Counted from the stretch's first letter, positions 1-12,991 are shown. The stretch: 64,000 nt of DNA from Phlegmacium glaucopus (GCA_015039465.1 MU130533.1:620001-684000); one strand, 5' to 3'. Program-made: numbers and translations. The notes: generated by a model from the letters alone, not told the origin.

Positions 1-640
1 TAGTCGCTCCAGCGAGTAGATTTCCTTGAGAGGTGAGAGATGGAAGAACAGAGACATGTTCACCGGCGCCCACCGCGTTTGAATGCCTGCGAACATGGGC
101 AAAATAGGGAGATCGTGCCAGAAATGTGCGCATTTGAGTCAGGCTCGTCATATACAGTGCCACACCAGGAACATTCCTATTCAAGAGAAAAAAATGAATA
201 AGTTACTATGAATATCTTTTATTGCATCTACCTGATCAGAGAAGGCGAGGTGCCTCTCCAGAGTCCTCTGATTCCATTTGTACTAATAACTTCTCGAGCG
301 GTACCAAGTATTACTGAAGAATGGGACCTAGGGATTGGGACGATCGGAAGGAGTCAGGCAAAGCGGGACGGGAGAAACATGCTACAGCAATGCGGCAAGC
401 TTCCTCACGTTGGGAGCCTCAGCAAGCCATCTCCTTGTTGCATACGGGTTTTGAGAAGGTCAACTTGTATTCATCACATCAGCAAAGGCATAAGTTAGAC
501 AGCAGAGAAGTACGAACAGGGTTGGAGGCATATAGTTGTTGCCAATCCTGACAGTGCGCCTGCAAAAGCATGAGTCCCTCAGTGCTTTATATAGGAGCCA
601 TTTACGCACCTGAGAGCAGTTGGTGCCCAACATGGCTCAT
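1..640 (-). CDS. HEM25: Mitochondrial glycine carrier, SLC25A38/Hem25 type (partial, C-terminus off the left edge)
   Basis: Mitochondrial carrier family member of the SLC25A38/Hem25 group, which imports glycine for heme synthesis across the inner mitochondrial membrane (established for the family). The spliced reading has five exons: 640-610, 559-518, 463-409, 327-232 and 176 to the edge. All joins are GT-AG and keep frame. It begins MSHVGHQLLSGALSGL, then has the first carrier signature QPFDLLKTRMQ, then GLWRGTSPSLIRNVPGVALY, which is the SLC25A38-like pattern at the end of repeat 1, then GNLLAGAT at the start of repeat 2. Repeats 2 and 3 lie outside the window. The start is the only Met in frame with the first exon. 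It lies head-to-head with SPT4, 188 bp away. The subfamily call rests on the PGVALY region; another carrier of the same clade is possible. Confidence 0.85.
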
Positions 641-828
641 ATGTTTATGTCGTTAAGCAAGAAGAACTGGCGTGAATAGAAAATGTATATGACCAGCAAC
701 GTCCAAAATCTGGACTAAAGTTACAGAACAAGTTCTGAACGACTTGAAGACGGTATTAAAGAGAGTCTACCGGAACGTGCTATCCACGACTCTGGCTAAA
801 GCTAACGTGATCTGCAACCACCACCACC
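641..828. promoter_or_regulatory. Shared promoter between HEM25 and SPT4
   Basis: A 188-bp gap separates two divergently transcribed genes and must hold both promoters. No clear TATA box or known motif was recognised; a CCACCACCACC run sits just before the SPT4 start. Confidence 0.5.
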
Positions 829-1299
829 ATGGACAGAATTCCTCCCCAAGCTCGCTCAAAACATCTTCGCGCCTGTCTTCTCTGTTCCATAATCCAGGTC
901 CCAGCAGATTTTCGTAAATCTGGCTGTCCAAACTGTGAAGAAATCCTCCAAGTCCGTACCATACTCAAATCATTTTTATCCTCAGTTCCGCTTTAACCAA
1001 GCACGCAGATGAAAGGTTCACCAGACCGTATCTCATCATGTACAACCACTCAATTCGACGGTGTTATTGCTGTAATCGACCCAGACAACAGTTGGGTTGC
1101 GCGGTGGCAGCGTGCAGGTCCGTCTGACCTTTCGTTTCTTTTCTTATTTATGCTAAGCGCTTATATGCAAATTTCAGCGAAATACGTCCGTGGGATGTAT
1201 GCTGTTCGTGTTACTGGACGTGTGCCAGAAGATGTTGAGCTCGAACTCGAACGAAGAAATATCAAATATCGTCCTCGAGATCAAACTGACCAGGATTAA
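829..1299 (+). CDS. SPT4: Transcription elongation factor Spt4
   Basis: Spt4 is the small zinc-binding partner of Spt5 (the DSIF complex), which clamps RNA polymerase II during elongation in the nucleus. Three exons (829-951, 1009-1117, 1178-1299) splice in frame to 117 residues, the usual Spt4 length. The N-terminal four-cysteine zinc knuckle is complete: CLLC at residues 16-19 and CPNC at 33-36. The conserved core FDGVIAVIDPDNSWVARWQR follows, and the C-terminal half has KYVRGMYAV and the Spt5-facing GRVPEDVELELERR. The start is supported by the zinc knuckle and by the absence of any upstream in-frame Met. It is head-to-head with HEM25 and convergent with ICP55. The call is very secure. Confidence 0.96.
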
Positions 1300-1499
1300 A
1301 GTGTTACCACGCCAGGACTGGCATCCCGCGCTTGAGCTGGCAACACAGAGGCTTCATTACCTATACTTGACACCTTGACCATAATATCGACCCTCCGCGC
1401 ATTATCAGGCACCATGCCGAAAATTCAGACGCGATGTATTATGAATATTGTGTCTTATATATAGAGACTGAGTGCGTATAGTATGGAGATGTCTATCAT

Positions 1500-3751
1500 T
1501 TAATATGGTTCTAAGCCCAGAAGCCCTTGGCAGGCCCCTTCTATGTCGACGATCTGTAAAAGACAACATTCAATGACATTTTGAGAACTGATATTCAACT
1601 ATATCTACCTCTTTGGGCGCTGAAACAGAGAGCACAACCGGATGTTCATCACCTACAAGAACGTCATCCTATATTCAATTTGAATGAGGCTACAGACTTT
1701 GCAAAAGATGTGGCATGATGCAGCCTACCTCTATCCTAATCCCGATGTTGTGAAAGGGTTTCGGGAATTTGGCAGTGGGCGGGACATAGATGCCTAAAAT
1801 AATTCCCTCCAAATTCAGCGGACATGAATAACAACAGTACTGGAAGGAGAACACACCAGGCTCAATGGTAATAACCATGCCCTCCTTTAGACTAAAAATA
1901 GTGCATGAATATTATCGAAATCTATGGGCCAGAGCGAAGTAACGGCTTACGGCGCAGATCGATCTATATGACTTGATTCATGCAAATCTACGGAATGTTT
2001 AATCCTAACTTAACCGGGCAAAAGGAGAAAACACACCAATCCCAATCGAATGAGTCAAATAGTGCGGATATAACTCTCTCTCCAAATCTCCGCCAATATC
2101 AAATCCAATTTGGTTGAGTTCCTGACGCAAGAGATCACAAGACCTCCGATGCAGAGCCTGCAATGACCACCCAGCTTGAGCCGAGCATAATCTAATCAGC
2201 TCTTTTTGTGCAGATAGTACTGCGCTGTAGAGTTCGCGTTGAGGACCGCTGAAGGTTCCAGAAGCGGGATAGGTACGAGCTCGAGAAAAAAAGTTACATT
2301 TCGGATGAGCGAAATATCATGACAAGTTACTCACTGATATCAGAGGCATAACCACTACGAGAAAAATATTCAGAAACAGATAGAATTAGGAAAGAGTCTG
2401 GTCTTTACTTGTACTCGCACCCAGCGTCTATCAGGATAAGCTCATCAGGTTCAATAATGTGATTGTTGGCTGTGTAATGAAGAATGAGAGCATTGGGGCT
2501 GTTCGTAAATTAATTAGCACGAGGAAGGAAGCTGGACAACAAGCAAAATTTTACCCCGAAGCAACAACAGGAACATATGCAGGTCTTTGAGCACCTCCAA
2601 GAGCACATATGTATTCAAAATGGGCTGCAATAGCCGCTTCTGAGAACCCAGGTTGAGTGAATCTCATCGTCTGGCCAAATCTCGTCAGACACGGTTCCAG
2701 CAGGGAGTAATGGCGCTCCTAATTTACCTTCGTGTGTGCGTGGGCACTAATATCCGCTGCATGACGCATGACCTTCTGTTCCGATTCGCTTTTTACGGCA
2801 CGCCACTTGGCCAACTGGGGTGCCAGCGGTCGTCGAGCAGAACTAGATATTGAGTCCATAATTTCATCACGCTCCGTATCAGATGAACCTGAAAGAAAAT
2901 TCAACATAGATTTTGGTCTTTTTCGATATGAACTTTTTGTGTAGGTTGGGGGCAGGTCGACGTAGACATTAGAGAAACATGGTAGGAGAGATTTCAGATG
3001 AGAGCCAAATAGATCTATAGACAAGGTATAGTCTGCATTGAAGACATCTTTTGCGGCTGATAGACCAGTCCTGAGAGATGGAGCGATCAACTTCTGAGGC
3101 AGTCAACGCAATGAAGGTTTTACATGGCACCGTCCCACTTTTCTTTGGAGAGGTCCTTTATAGAGCAGAAAAGGGTCATTTTATATCCTTTAGACGAAGC
3201 TGTCTTTTCTGTATTGAAACTAGGTTAGATGACGCGTAGGAAGAACAACAATATTGCAACATCACCTAGGATAACTGCAGAGTTAGGCTCCTCAAACCCT
3301 GTTAGATACCAAAAGTCGGAGGCCTGGCGATATTTATAACTATGAACTCGTTTATTTCAGTTCAGTTTCATCATTGGAAGCAGAAAGGGAGCTTACAATA
3401 TATCTAATAAGATTACGGTGAGCTTTGTGTTGTGGAATTTACAATTAGGGTAAACGTACTCCCAGACATATACTTCACCGGAGCAGCTACGGATACAACA
3501 ATGCTCTTATCAGGGAGAGATTCCATGAGGTTCCGCCGCCTCCGGTCATAATCCGAGGCAGGAATTCCAGGTGTGAGGTCATTCTTTTTGACTGGCCAAG
3601 AAATAGTAATGAATATCGCTGCCTGGACGCAGAAAAAGGACATACCCAGATGTGGATGGGACTGGAAGACAGGCTGACCGTATTCTGAAGGTTTTGTGAC
3701 TACGTTTCTGGTTGATAACCGCGTTCCTGCGCGTCTCAATGAGGTGAACAT
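1500..3751 (-). CDS. ICP55: Mitochondrial Xaa-Pro aminopeptidase, intermediate-cleaving peptidase 55
   Basis: M24B metallopeptidase of the Icp55/XPNPEP3 type, which removes one residue from imported precursors after MPP cleavage in the matrix. The N-terminus from 3751 (MFTSLRRAGTRLSTRNVV) is Arg-rich and acid-free, like a presequence. It is followed by YGQPVFQSHPHL and the family signature IPASDYDRRRRNLMESLP. Metal-binding elements are seen in order: LIDAGCEY and GYASDIS (two Asp), the His region PHYLTHSIGIG, EGMVITIEPG (Glu) and IGIRIEDDVL (Glu). The C-terminus IEGACQGLLGLEPY ends at the TAA at 1500-1502. An in-frame Met eight codons upstream (3775) is a possible alternative start. There are many short introns, for example between SAPKE and IVDIE near 1550-1610. 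It is convergent with SPT4. Confidence 0.92.
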
Positions 3752-3895
3752 GAAAGGGGTATATTCTGACGTCAAACCTTACATAAATATTTACTCACGA
3801 TTAATATCATCTACTACTGAGCCATGAATACGAGAACAAGTGTATTTGAAAAGGAACAACGAAGAAAAAGATAACAACCTAATAGGGGACAATAT

Positions 3896-6285
3896 TTACA
3901 GTCGTACATCGCGCGGCATCTTTTTCAATGCTTGACGGACACCTAGATCTCCTAGCACATCCTCCGCACCAGCAAGGACTGACATGTTTGTGCTCAGTAT
4001 CCCTATTCTTTCTACAGATTCAGAGGAACACTCACTAGCATCAAAACCAGACGTTCGGTGGTACTACATTGAAAAAAGTGGCTAGTTAGCATTTTTGCAA
4101 CGCAAATAGATGAAAGCCATACATTTTCAATCAATTTGCCCATCCCAGTAACTGTGAGAGCGCGTCCACCAAAGATCTGGGTAGCGTCTATAATAAATTT
4201 TGTTAAAGGGCATAGGAAGACGGCGACTGGTGAAGAAGCTTCACCTTCCGCTGTTTCCCGTCCAGTCCGAGATACGAACCTGCAATATTTCAGAGGGTTT
4301 TGAAGGGATCGAAGTTAAGAAACCGTACTGTTTCAATAGACCAATAGGACCCGCGAGCTTGTCAGCCTGCTGGCTATAGTTCATCTATCTCATATTTAGT
4401 CGGTATTCGCCGCGTTACCACCCTGTCAGAGTCGAGGGTTGTACTTACGTTGTTCATCTGATATGTCGTAGATTCAAACCAATTTTGGCAAGCTTCTACT
4501 CGAGATATCATACTTGCAAGTTTAGCCCGAATCACGGCTTGTGAAGTCAATGGCTTGCCAAAGACGATACGCTGTGTTGACCACCTGAGGAGTGAGCAAA
4601 TGGTCATTCAGCATGGAGCTCGATTCAAACCGAACTGAATAAACCGACTTGAGGCATTCTTCGACTATCAAGCGCTGAGCGGAGATAGAAGTAGCCACCA
4701 CCATCCACCGTTCGTGATTGAAGTTACTCAGTATAACTTGCATACCATTGCCGATTTTACCTAGAGTATTGGCGACTGGGACACGGACCTGTGTGTGTTT
4801 TTAATTGATCAATACGGGAGTTAAAGGTGTGGTGAAATACTTTGTCAAATGTAACATATGCCGTTCCCGCAACTGACGAATATGCAGTCTTGATAGGTTT
4901 TGTAGACACGCCTGGACCACGCTCGATGAGCATGACCGTGAAACCAGTCTAACATTAGTGTAAGCCCCACTTCGAGGTATGTCGAAGTTACAGATCACAA
5001 ACTTCTGTTTTACATCCAGTAGTGAAGTAATCAGCAAAAGTTCCATTCGTGATCCACCTTGTTGGTAAAAATTGTTAGTATATGCCAAGCATTGCAAAAT
5101 CGAGGTACTTTTTTGTCCCTGTGACTATCCAATAGTCACCGTCTCGTACCGCAGTTGTTTGCAGACCGCTAACATCACTACCAGCAAATGCTTCGCTGAT
5201 GGCTAAAGCCAGGTACTTCTTTCCAGCAAGACACTAACGTACGGTGCTTAGATTGTTCCACAGTCTAGAGTTTGAATGGACGCATACGTCAGGAACAATC
5301 GTCTTATATAGTTCGGGAGATCCGTAGTTGAGGATAGGGGGCAGGCCAATGACCAGACCGGCTAATAAACCGTCGACGACAGCTCTGCTGCTTGCACGAG
5401 CAAGCTCGGCGTGTATAATGGCCTATATATGGGTTAGAATTATTGAAGTTCATAGTCGAAGTTATCCGTTACTTCATGAAAGTAATCAAACTCCTCCGGT
5501 TTTACAATTCCGCCCATTAATCTACGCCCTTGAAGGTGTTTTCCAGGACCGAGACGCATGGAAATGATATTTGTATCGCTGAACGGCAAATGTATCTGAT
5601 TAACTGTTGAGAATGAGAACACATGAGAACGTAACACACCTCATCTTGTCTACAACCTCTTGTGATATCCGTTTGCCAGTTTCTTCACACCTCTGCGATT
5701 CAGGTTGGACTACAGTGGTGAAGAATTCGCGCACAGCACTTTGAAACTTTCTGTGATTATCTGAGTAGTATGGGCTGTAATACCCCCTGCTTAGCCATGT
5801 TGGTTCAGCATAAGGAACTTGGCTAAGTTCTCCGGGAAGTAGAGGCCTGATTTGTTCTTCTTGGCCTGCCACTGTTCCAATTTGTAGGCGCTTGTATTGC
5901 GGTCGGAGGAGGACTTCGTGGCGGTGAAGGCCAAAGAATACCTGTGTAGCGTCCTTTCCAGCTGAAAGTGAAATTCATCATTGAAACCATATTGATATAT
6001 TCTGCGACCACACACCGACGGAATTTGCGTAAAGAACATTTGCACCACCGGGATGGAGATCGGCAAACTTGGAGACATCAAAGACCTTGGAATCTACGAT
6101 AATCCACTTTTAAAATATGTTATTAACCGTTGACATAAACTGTTCGCAACATGATCCAACTTACAACATCACCTTCTTTGTTATGCTACCATTATTCTGG
6201 GTCCAAACATGACTCGTAATAAAATAATTGAAAACATACATACCTGTGAGACCTCTTCCAATGTATATTCCTTAGTAGCGGCCAT
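3896..6285 (-). CDS. Acyl-CoA dehydrogenase with an N-terminal cytochrome b5 domain
   Basis: This is a fusion of a heme-binding cytochrome b5 domain to an acyl-CoA dehydrogenase, predicted to oxidise acyl-CoA using FAD. The b5 part starts MAATKEYTLEEVSQ at 6285. It holds both heme-ligand histidines, in HPGGANVL and GLHRHEVL, after an in-frame intron join at VAGKDATQ. The reading passes without a stop through YKRLQIGTVAGQEEQIRPLL into the dehydrogenase: LMGGIVKPEEFDYFHE, the flavin-region AGSDVSG and W(I)TNGTFADYF motifs, NFNHERWMV, FGKPLTSQAVIRAKLA, DATQIFGGRAL and the C-terminal GGAEDVLGDLGVRQALKKM. It ends with TAA at 3896-3898. No peroxisomal SKL-type signal is present (it ends DVRL). The redox partner and exact acyl substrate cannot be told from sequence. 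The architecture is known in fungi. Confidence 0.88.
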
Positions 6286-6694
6286 GTTTGAACTTTGTCC
6301 AGGCGAAGGATAAAGCTCAGTGAAAGGGTGGACAGCAATTAACCAATGAAACGGCTATTCGGAAGGGATTGATTGCCGTGCTCCAGAGGTCACGTGGAAG
6401 CTGTACTTACGACTCGCCTCCAGTCTCCATAGGTTCAACTACTTGTTTGACGGATTCTTAAAATGGACAACGGAACGGGCTTATGGTAACTAATCTGATC
6501 CCGAATCTGATTTTATCCGTAACGTCTGGTTTCGAGACCAATTCGGGACTTGTTTTCGCAATTATTTAATGGCCGCCTTGGCTTAACCCAGATTTTACAT
6601 GTCGTGTAACTCCTGGCTGCCAAAATACAACCCAAATATAACTAACATCTGGTATACTAGGGAGTATAAATATAATCATAACTAATGTGATTGA
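6286..6694. other. Intergenic, b5-ACAD promoter and RAD16 3' flank
   Basis: 409 bp between the start of the b5-ACAD gene and the stop of RAD16. It should contain the ACAD promoter and RAD16 3' processing signals. The part next to RAD16 is AT-rich. No ORF, tRNA or repeat was recognised. Confidence 0.5.
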
Positions 6695-9600
6695 TCAGCC
6701 AGGAGTGGACAAGAGAAAAGGTACAAAACTCACTCTAAACAAGAAACCAAGCTGAAAGAAAGAAATCATAGTCAGTCAGAAATTAGTCACGCATTAGAAA
6801 TGAACACAAGTACATCTGCTGGTGTCAGTCTACCCATGGCCTAAATTCCAACACTGATGAGTAACAAGACCCCATGTAAGATGAAAGTCATACCGATTCA
6901 TCTGCGGACAAAGTAGCATCAACCATTGCACTTTTCTTCTCTTGAAGCTATGGGCACGATTAGCAATGGGTACTTATAATATAATATCGCTTACCTGAAC
7001 AATACGACTCTCGATGCTGTCCTCCACGACAAGTTTAATAGCTTGTACAGGTCGTCGCTGACCAAGTCGATGGATACGATCCATAGCTTCTGTTAATAAG
7101 TTCAGATTTGACTCATCCTTAAATGAACAAGGGAAGCATACGGTATTCAACCTGCAATTGGGTTCGTTCATCAAAAAAGAAGCATAAAGTACTAGAAGCG
7201 TACTTACTGCAGGATTCCACCAACTATCCATGAGGTACACACGAGATGCTTCCGTCAAGTTGAGAGCAACACCTCCAGCTTTCAGGCTGACAAGGAAGAC
7301 TGTCACATCAACATTGTTCACTACAATGATGGTGAGTCGGTGCTAAAATCAGAGCAAAGCGAAGGGGTTAAAACACACTGAAGTGTTTGATGGTGGCATC
7401 ACGAGCTTGGGGTGACATCGTTCCTTCCAAACGGCAAACCTGTCGTCGACACAGTAAGCCTTCAAAATATCAAGTAACTCGCAAAATAGGTAACATGCAT
7501 TAAAACCGGCTTTTTGTAATCTGTAAGCAATGAGGTCCAAAAAGTTGACAAACTGGCTGAACACCAGACTCTTAGTGGTAGCATCCTGTAAGCGGAGATT
7601 GCTGAGTTCTTCCACTAACGCCTCGATCTTCGAAGACGACCGCCAACTGTCAAGATTGAGGCGTCCAAGGATTCCTTGGCGCACATTTGTGAGGTTTTCT
7701 TCAAGCTCTAGACCAGGAGCTTCCAGATCTATGGTTAAGGCTAAATGACAGACAGGACAAGCTGGCTAAAGACAACAATCGTGTTTAATATAGTAGGAAG
7801 GTAAAGACCTTAAAACTTACGTTGGTTTCCAAGGCAGATTCCAGATACTGTTTGATACATTCACGGTCAAAGATATGTCTGCATTTGGACTGGATGGCGT
7901 CTTCTGCAATATCATTACAGAGTCGACACACAGTCGCTTCTGATGCATCTTGAACGAACTGAGAAGCATTAGTCTTGCTCCGAAGAACAAGATCTGGATG
8001 GCAAGCCATTTGTCTCATCCGGGTAAGTCTTTTGAGGCATTGTCAATTAACAGCGACATTTTGGGAATTGCCGATTACTTACAAGCTAAAAATGTTGGAG
8101 TAGTCTGAGGGAAGGCATTGGTTAAGGATGAGATACAGAGTATAAAGCGAAAACTCACTATTGAGGATCGTGCCTTGATCCAGATAAGTATTGAACTGCC
8201 GCTTGGCATCGGAGAACAAAGAGAGATAAAGTTCCTTCTCTTCAGGGCTGAAATAATCTCTCCGGATGATAACGGTGCGGGGTGGCAATCCCAAATCATC
8301 CGCCTTTTGCAGCTACGAATACAGGTATAAAATAAATCGCAGTTATCCGTAGTACAAAATATTATGGTCTTACCTTGGTCCTGCGGAGCATCATTCTATC
8401 TAAGAGGATTTTGAGTTTCTTAAAAGCATTTTTACCGGGTCCAAGCATTCCATTCTTTTGAATAGGTGTTAAGATTTCATTGTTCCAGAAGCAAGTCTAG
8501 AAGAAAACCAGTATAATCAATATCCATCGGGTCTTATGGGTAATTGAATAGACAAACATGTTGCATAGGGCTATGACCGCAATCTGTTCACAAGCATTAA
8601 AATAGGGGAAGGGCAAACAAAAAACGGAAGGTAATGTACCATCACATGACCTTTTGTCTGTGAAAGTCCAATGCAAGGACTTGCAATCGCATAATTTACC
8701 TAAAGAAAGGCGTTGAGTTGCGAGTATTTCTAGTGTAAGAGAACATAGACGTCTTACAAAAATAATATGAGAATGGATCACCACCTAAGAACCGGACGAG
8801 ACTATATAGTTCTCCGACACGGTTCTGAAGAGGCGTACCAGAGAGACACCAGCGGTAATTAGCCTGGAGTTCAAAAGCGGCTTTGGCAGTGTTCGTGGAA
8901 CGCTCTTTGATATTATGGGCTTCATCGAGCTATTCGGGTTTTAACGTATGTGGAAGTTGCATGATAAAATGTAGGCATACCACAATCCTATTCCAATGGA
9001 TCTGATGCACAGGTGACTTCTCCTTGACGATCATGCCCTTCCGCTTGAATCCGCTTTGCTGTTTTCGGAAACAACTAAATGGATTTATGTCAGATCTTTT
9101 CAATGAGTATATGGGATACATGTTTACCTTTCAAGAATTGCGTAGGTGGTCAGAACCTACATCAACTATCTTAATTTTGTTACTTGAATTTGAGCAGGGT
9201 CGCTTACCACATCATATTTCTTCAATGCTTCAACATTTGATTCCCGCGAACTCCCATGCCAAACAAGGACCTTCAAGCCATCAGTATGCGCATTGAGCTC
9301 ATTTCTCCATTGCATGATGGCGACCGTAGGACTAGGGGAACAGGTTTGGCATATATCGTAGGGAGATAGATACGCAACTTACGCAACAACAAGATTTGGC
9401 TTTGAGCCATCTGAGACGAACAAAGCGATGATTTGAATCGTCTTGCCCATTCTAAAGACAACGAAAATTATCAGAAAAATGAAAGAGAAAAGTATAGTTT
9501 CAGAGAAACTAGTCATACCCCATCTCGTCCTGCCAAAAAAACGATCAACAAGAGTATTTTGTCAAAACTGATGGCTTACGGCAAGCATTCCACCATGCCA

Positions 9601-10851
9601 GATGCCCTTTTCTTGTTTTCGCATCCAGAACAAACTTTCTTGCTGAAAAGGAAGCAGAGTCAACTTGAGATTGGCAGGTTGTTCGGCTTTCTGAGGTGTG
9701 ACTATTGCTATCTTGTCTTTAAGATTTCCCCATACGTCTTTCAATTCGGGATGATTCCTATGCAACGCAAGACTGGTTTTCTCAGCCTGACAGAAATCAG
9801 TCAGATAATTATAAATTGGAATTAAGGATCAGGTGAGGTAGTAAACTTGCATGTGTCAATCTTCTGCCTAACTTAGTTGCCAAGGCCCTTTCTTCCTTCT
9901 TCATTGCCCGACGAGCTAACAAAAATGCCGACCGCTCTTCCTTCCGAGCTGCACGAAGCTTGGACATCGTCATAATGCCCTTCGAGCGTTTCTTGGTCGG
10001 TTTAGGCACGACTCCCTTGCCTTTGCCCTTGGAAGATGTCGCCAAAGGTTCCTCTTCTTCTGAAGAGGATTCATCACTTTGGGAAGCCGAAGGGGTTTCA
10101 AATTCGAATTCCGCGTTCATACGTGCCAATCGACGTTCAGCAGCAACAGCAGCACGTAACGAAGCAGCATTTAGACCTGCAACTCTTTTGGACGAAGAAC
10201 CTACAATATTCTCTGAAGCAGTCTGCAAGGAGGACCGGATAGCAGCATCAACCATGATTTCTTCGTCTTCCACATCAGAGTTGATTTTGAATTCAGATCC
10301 ACTGTCGTCAGATTCATCTATTTCCATTGACTCATCTTCATCATCTTCAAAGTCTGAAGCGCCTTCAGCATCAGAGATGGCTGGCGTACCATCAATTGCT
10401 GTCGATTTCCCTTTCCCCTTGTTCTTAGGAGGAGGGACCGAGGCCTGCGGGATTGTCAGAAATTTTAGGGTTTTTGAGATTAGAATAGGATGAAGACCTT
10501 TTCTTTGCCCTTTCCTTTAGCTGCTGAACGTCTTGGAACTGCCACGTAACTGCGGTTGGCGGTGGCGCGCCTCTTCGCTGGCGGGGCCCATGCGCTGTCA
10601 GAGAGCGAATCCTCATCGTCGCTAATAATTTCAGCAACACGTTTATTTTCCGAGTTGACCTTGGCTCTCGACGTTTTCGAGGGTCCCTTCTTGTTGGCAT
10701 CTTGCTCTATATCAGAGGTAATGGGGGTTTCAGCCCCTGTAGCCAAGGACTCTGGTCTTGAACTAAAGTATGGAGATGCATTGGACATGGGTGTAGCTGT
10801 ATCTGATGACTTAGAGACAAGCCTCGCAGATTGACGAGTCAACCTCGCCAT
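6695..10851 (-). CDS. RAD16: SNF2-family DNA repair ATPase Rad16 (global genome nucleotide excision repair)
   Basis: Rad16 is a Swi2/Snf2 ATPase/E3 ligase that acts with Rad7 in repair of non-transcribed DNA. The N-terminus ([14 protein letters not shown]) leads into a long acidic/basic low-complexity region. After this come [23 protein letters not shown], the Walker region (GGMLADEMGMGKTIQ), [11 protein letters not shown], the DEAH-type box [13 protein letters not shown] and [21 protein letters not shown] finger is inserted between the helicase lobes ([20 protein letters not shown] to CPVCH). Lobe 2 has [32 protein letters not shown] and [14 protein letters not shown]. The C-terminus [15 protein letters not shown] crosses an intron near 6740-6815. 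The reading there goes on past the usual end for 11 residues to a TGA at 6695-6697. The RING-in-helicase arrangement with LTPADLGFLF is diagnostic of Rad16 rather than Rad5. Confidence 0.94.
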
Positions 10852-11020
10852 GACCGCGTTATGTATGTACCGCTTTGGAAATGGCAGACAAAGAAAACTT
10901 TTGCTAAGGACGTGACAGTTAAATTGACTCACATAACATCACGGGATCGCGCGGCTTCAATGTCACATTGTAATGCGTCACGGTTCACCGTTTTAGCATG
11001 TATACTAAACAATGTACGGC

Positions 11021-12991
11021 TTAATTGGATGATACATAACTCATATCAATTCCACCCGAATTATCTTGATTAAAACTTACACTCAAGACATCCGTAAAAC
11101 CACCCGAGTCATTTCCACCAGAGTTTCCAAAAGCTTGGGAAAGATTGTCAAATACATTGGTTCCACCACCGCCACCACCATCTGCGGAATATAATGAAGC
11201 TGGATCAAATGACGGCTGAGCTTGACCGCCACTGGTATCTCCTCCCCCACCCCCAAGTAGTGGATTTAAATGTTGGAATTGTTTATAAACCTCTAGATAC
11301 GTCTGGGCAGCAGACTGCAGCGTTGGTCTATGTTGTTGTTGAGGTTGTTGTGGAAATTGTGCGTAGGCATTAGGTAACGCTTGATTTTGTTGCGCCTGTG
11401 CTGCGGCTTGCTGTTGCTGTTGAGAAAGGACCTGGTATTGGGTAGCTTGTTGCTGCTGCTGTTGGGCAAGAGCCTGCTGTAGTAGTTGTTGCTGCTGCTG
11501 AATTGCGGCCTGCTGTTCATACTGTTGCTGAATTAATGCCTGATATTGTTGTGCGGCGGTCTGTTGCTGTTGTTGTTGCTGACCCTGGGGAGGTTGTTGC
11601 TGTTGTTGTGCGGTAGCGACTGGCCGCGCCAAAGACTGCAACTTTTGTACTTCAGAGATCAATACTTGATAGTCAATGGGAGGTAATGGGGGCTGTTGCA
11701 TTTGTAGCTTCATCAAAGAAAACTGCTGCTGCTGGTACTGGTGCAATTTCATCAAGGCGTTGATAATCCTTTGATAATCAGCATCTGGCCGCGCTTGAAC
11801 GACGGCCTGCAAAGACAATTGATCTACGCCAGTACTAGGTGTCAATAACACAGACTGCAGGGCAGTGACGACACCTGCAGCAATTGAGATCGCAACTCTG
11901 CCTACTCTGCCGAAGGGATTCTGAGGGTTATAGGCAGTGCCCGACGGAACAGAAAGCACTGAAGAAATGACAGGGGTTGATTGGACAGATGTAAGGGGAG
12001 GGGTAAGGGGTGACATTAGGGCTGTGCCCGCGGTTTGCGAAAAGAGAATCGATGAGGGCGGCGGACTTGGAGCCAGAGCCGAGTGGGTAGCCGCCGGAGG
12101 TTCTAGGAATAATGGGCTCAAGGCAGATGGAGATCGCTGATCTGGCGGACGGGCCATTGTGACCAGATGGCGGGTCGGTCGAGAAGCTGCTATTGACGGA
12201 TTAGCATTGACAGAATGCTGAGACATTCCTTGATCGTAAGTAGAAGCCCTGTGACGCTGTGGGTGGCTGTTACTCGAAAGGAGAACCGGAGTTTGGAAAG
12301 TATTCGCCCGGTGGGGATTTGAGAAAGGAGGTGCACTAGATGGAGTTGAATTAAAATTCGGTGAAGGACGACGATTCATAGTATGAGATGACGTTTGATG
12401 GGAAGGATAAGATGACTGGGAGCCCAATGAATTTGGAGGCATGGCATGCTCATTTAAGGGTGGATTAGGAAAATGGGTTCCCGTGCCTGGTGGTGGTGAA
12501 CTGGAGGGAGGGGGCGTTGGTAGATTTCTAAAATGTATTGAAGGCGTTTGGGATGCAGGAAGGTGTGGTACAGAATGTGAGTTAATCATAGGACCCAACG
12601 AGCTGGTCATGGAGCTAGCATATAACTGTTGCGCGAAAGTGAGCCCCACTGATTGCGATGGATTTTGATGGGGGACAGGGAGTTGAGGCATCTGAGTATT
12701 GTTGATTGGAGCGTATGGGGAGGCCCCCCTATCTGCTGGCAACATGTCGACTGGATGTATAAAGGATACTTTGGGAGGCATAACACTGGTTTGGACATAG
12801 CACCTAGTCGATACCTAGTCAGAATTGATATAATTGATGGATAGAGGGCATACCAAAGTTGTTTCCTGTGGATACATCTGAGGACCTATGCGCGTAAGCT
12901 AGGACAAGGGAGGAACTCACGTCGGTTCAAAGTGTTGCGTCCAACCGGCAGGAAGTGGCCTTGTATCTGGGTTGAAATCTTGAGTTTGCAT
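11021..12991 (-). CDS. WW-like N-terminus, Gln/Pro/Ser-rich protein of unknown function
   Basis: A large exon (12781-11021) encodes a low-complexity protein with a Pro/Ser-rich half and then a Gln-rich half with many runs of Q, ending in Gly/Asn-rich sequence (…GGIDMSYVSSN). Upstream, MQTQDFNPDTRPLPAGWTQHFEP at 12991 looks like the start of a WW domain (LPAGW). Before MPPKVSFIHPVDM the frame reads YVQTSV, resembling the YVDT-x-PP-x-x-W/F-x-HP end of fungal WW domains. Two small introns near 12800-12910 must join these parts. I could not make every join keep phase, so the first exons are uncertain. No catalytic domain is visible. A scaffold or transcription-related role would be a guess. It lies in the same orientation as another WW protein 700 bp upstream. 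Confidence 0.6.
11293..11640 (-). repeat. Glutamine-codon (CAG/CAA) tracts in the WW/Gln-rich gene
   Basis: The plus strand shows repeated ctg/ttg triplets, i.e. CAG/CAA on the coding strand, giving several runs of five to seven Gln mixed with Ala and Leu. Mixed CAG/CAA codons suggest an old, selected polyQ region rather than a fresh expansion. Length polymorphism between strains is likely. Confidence 0.8.

Noticed and set aside
9960..10493. 177-codon plus-strand open frame rich in Ser/Asp/Glu
   Set aside because: It is the antisense shadow of the charged N-terminal region of RAD16.
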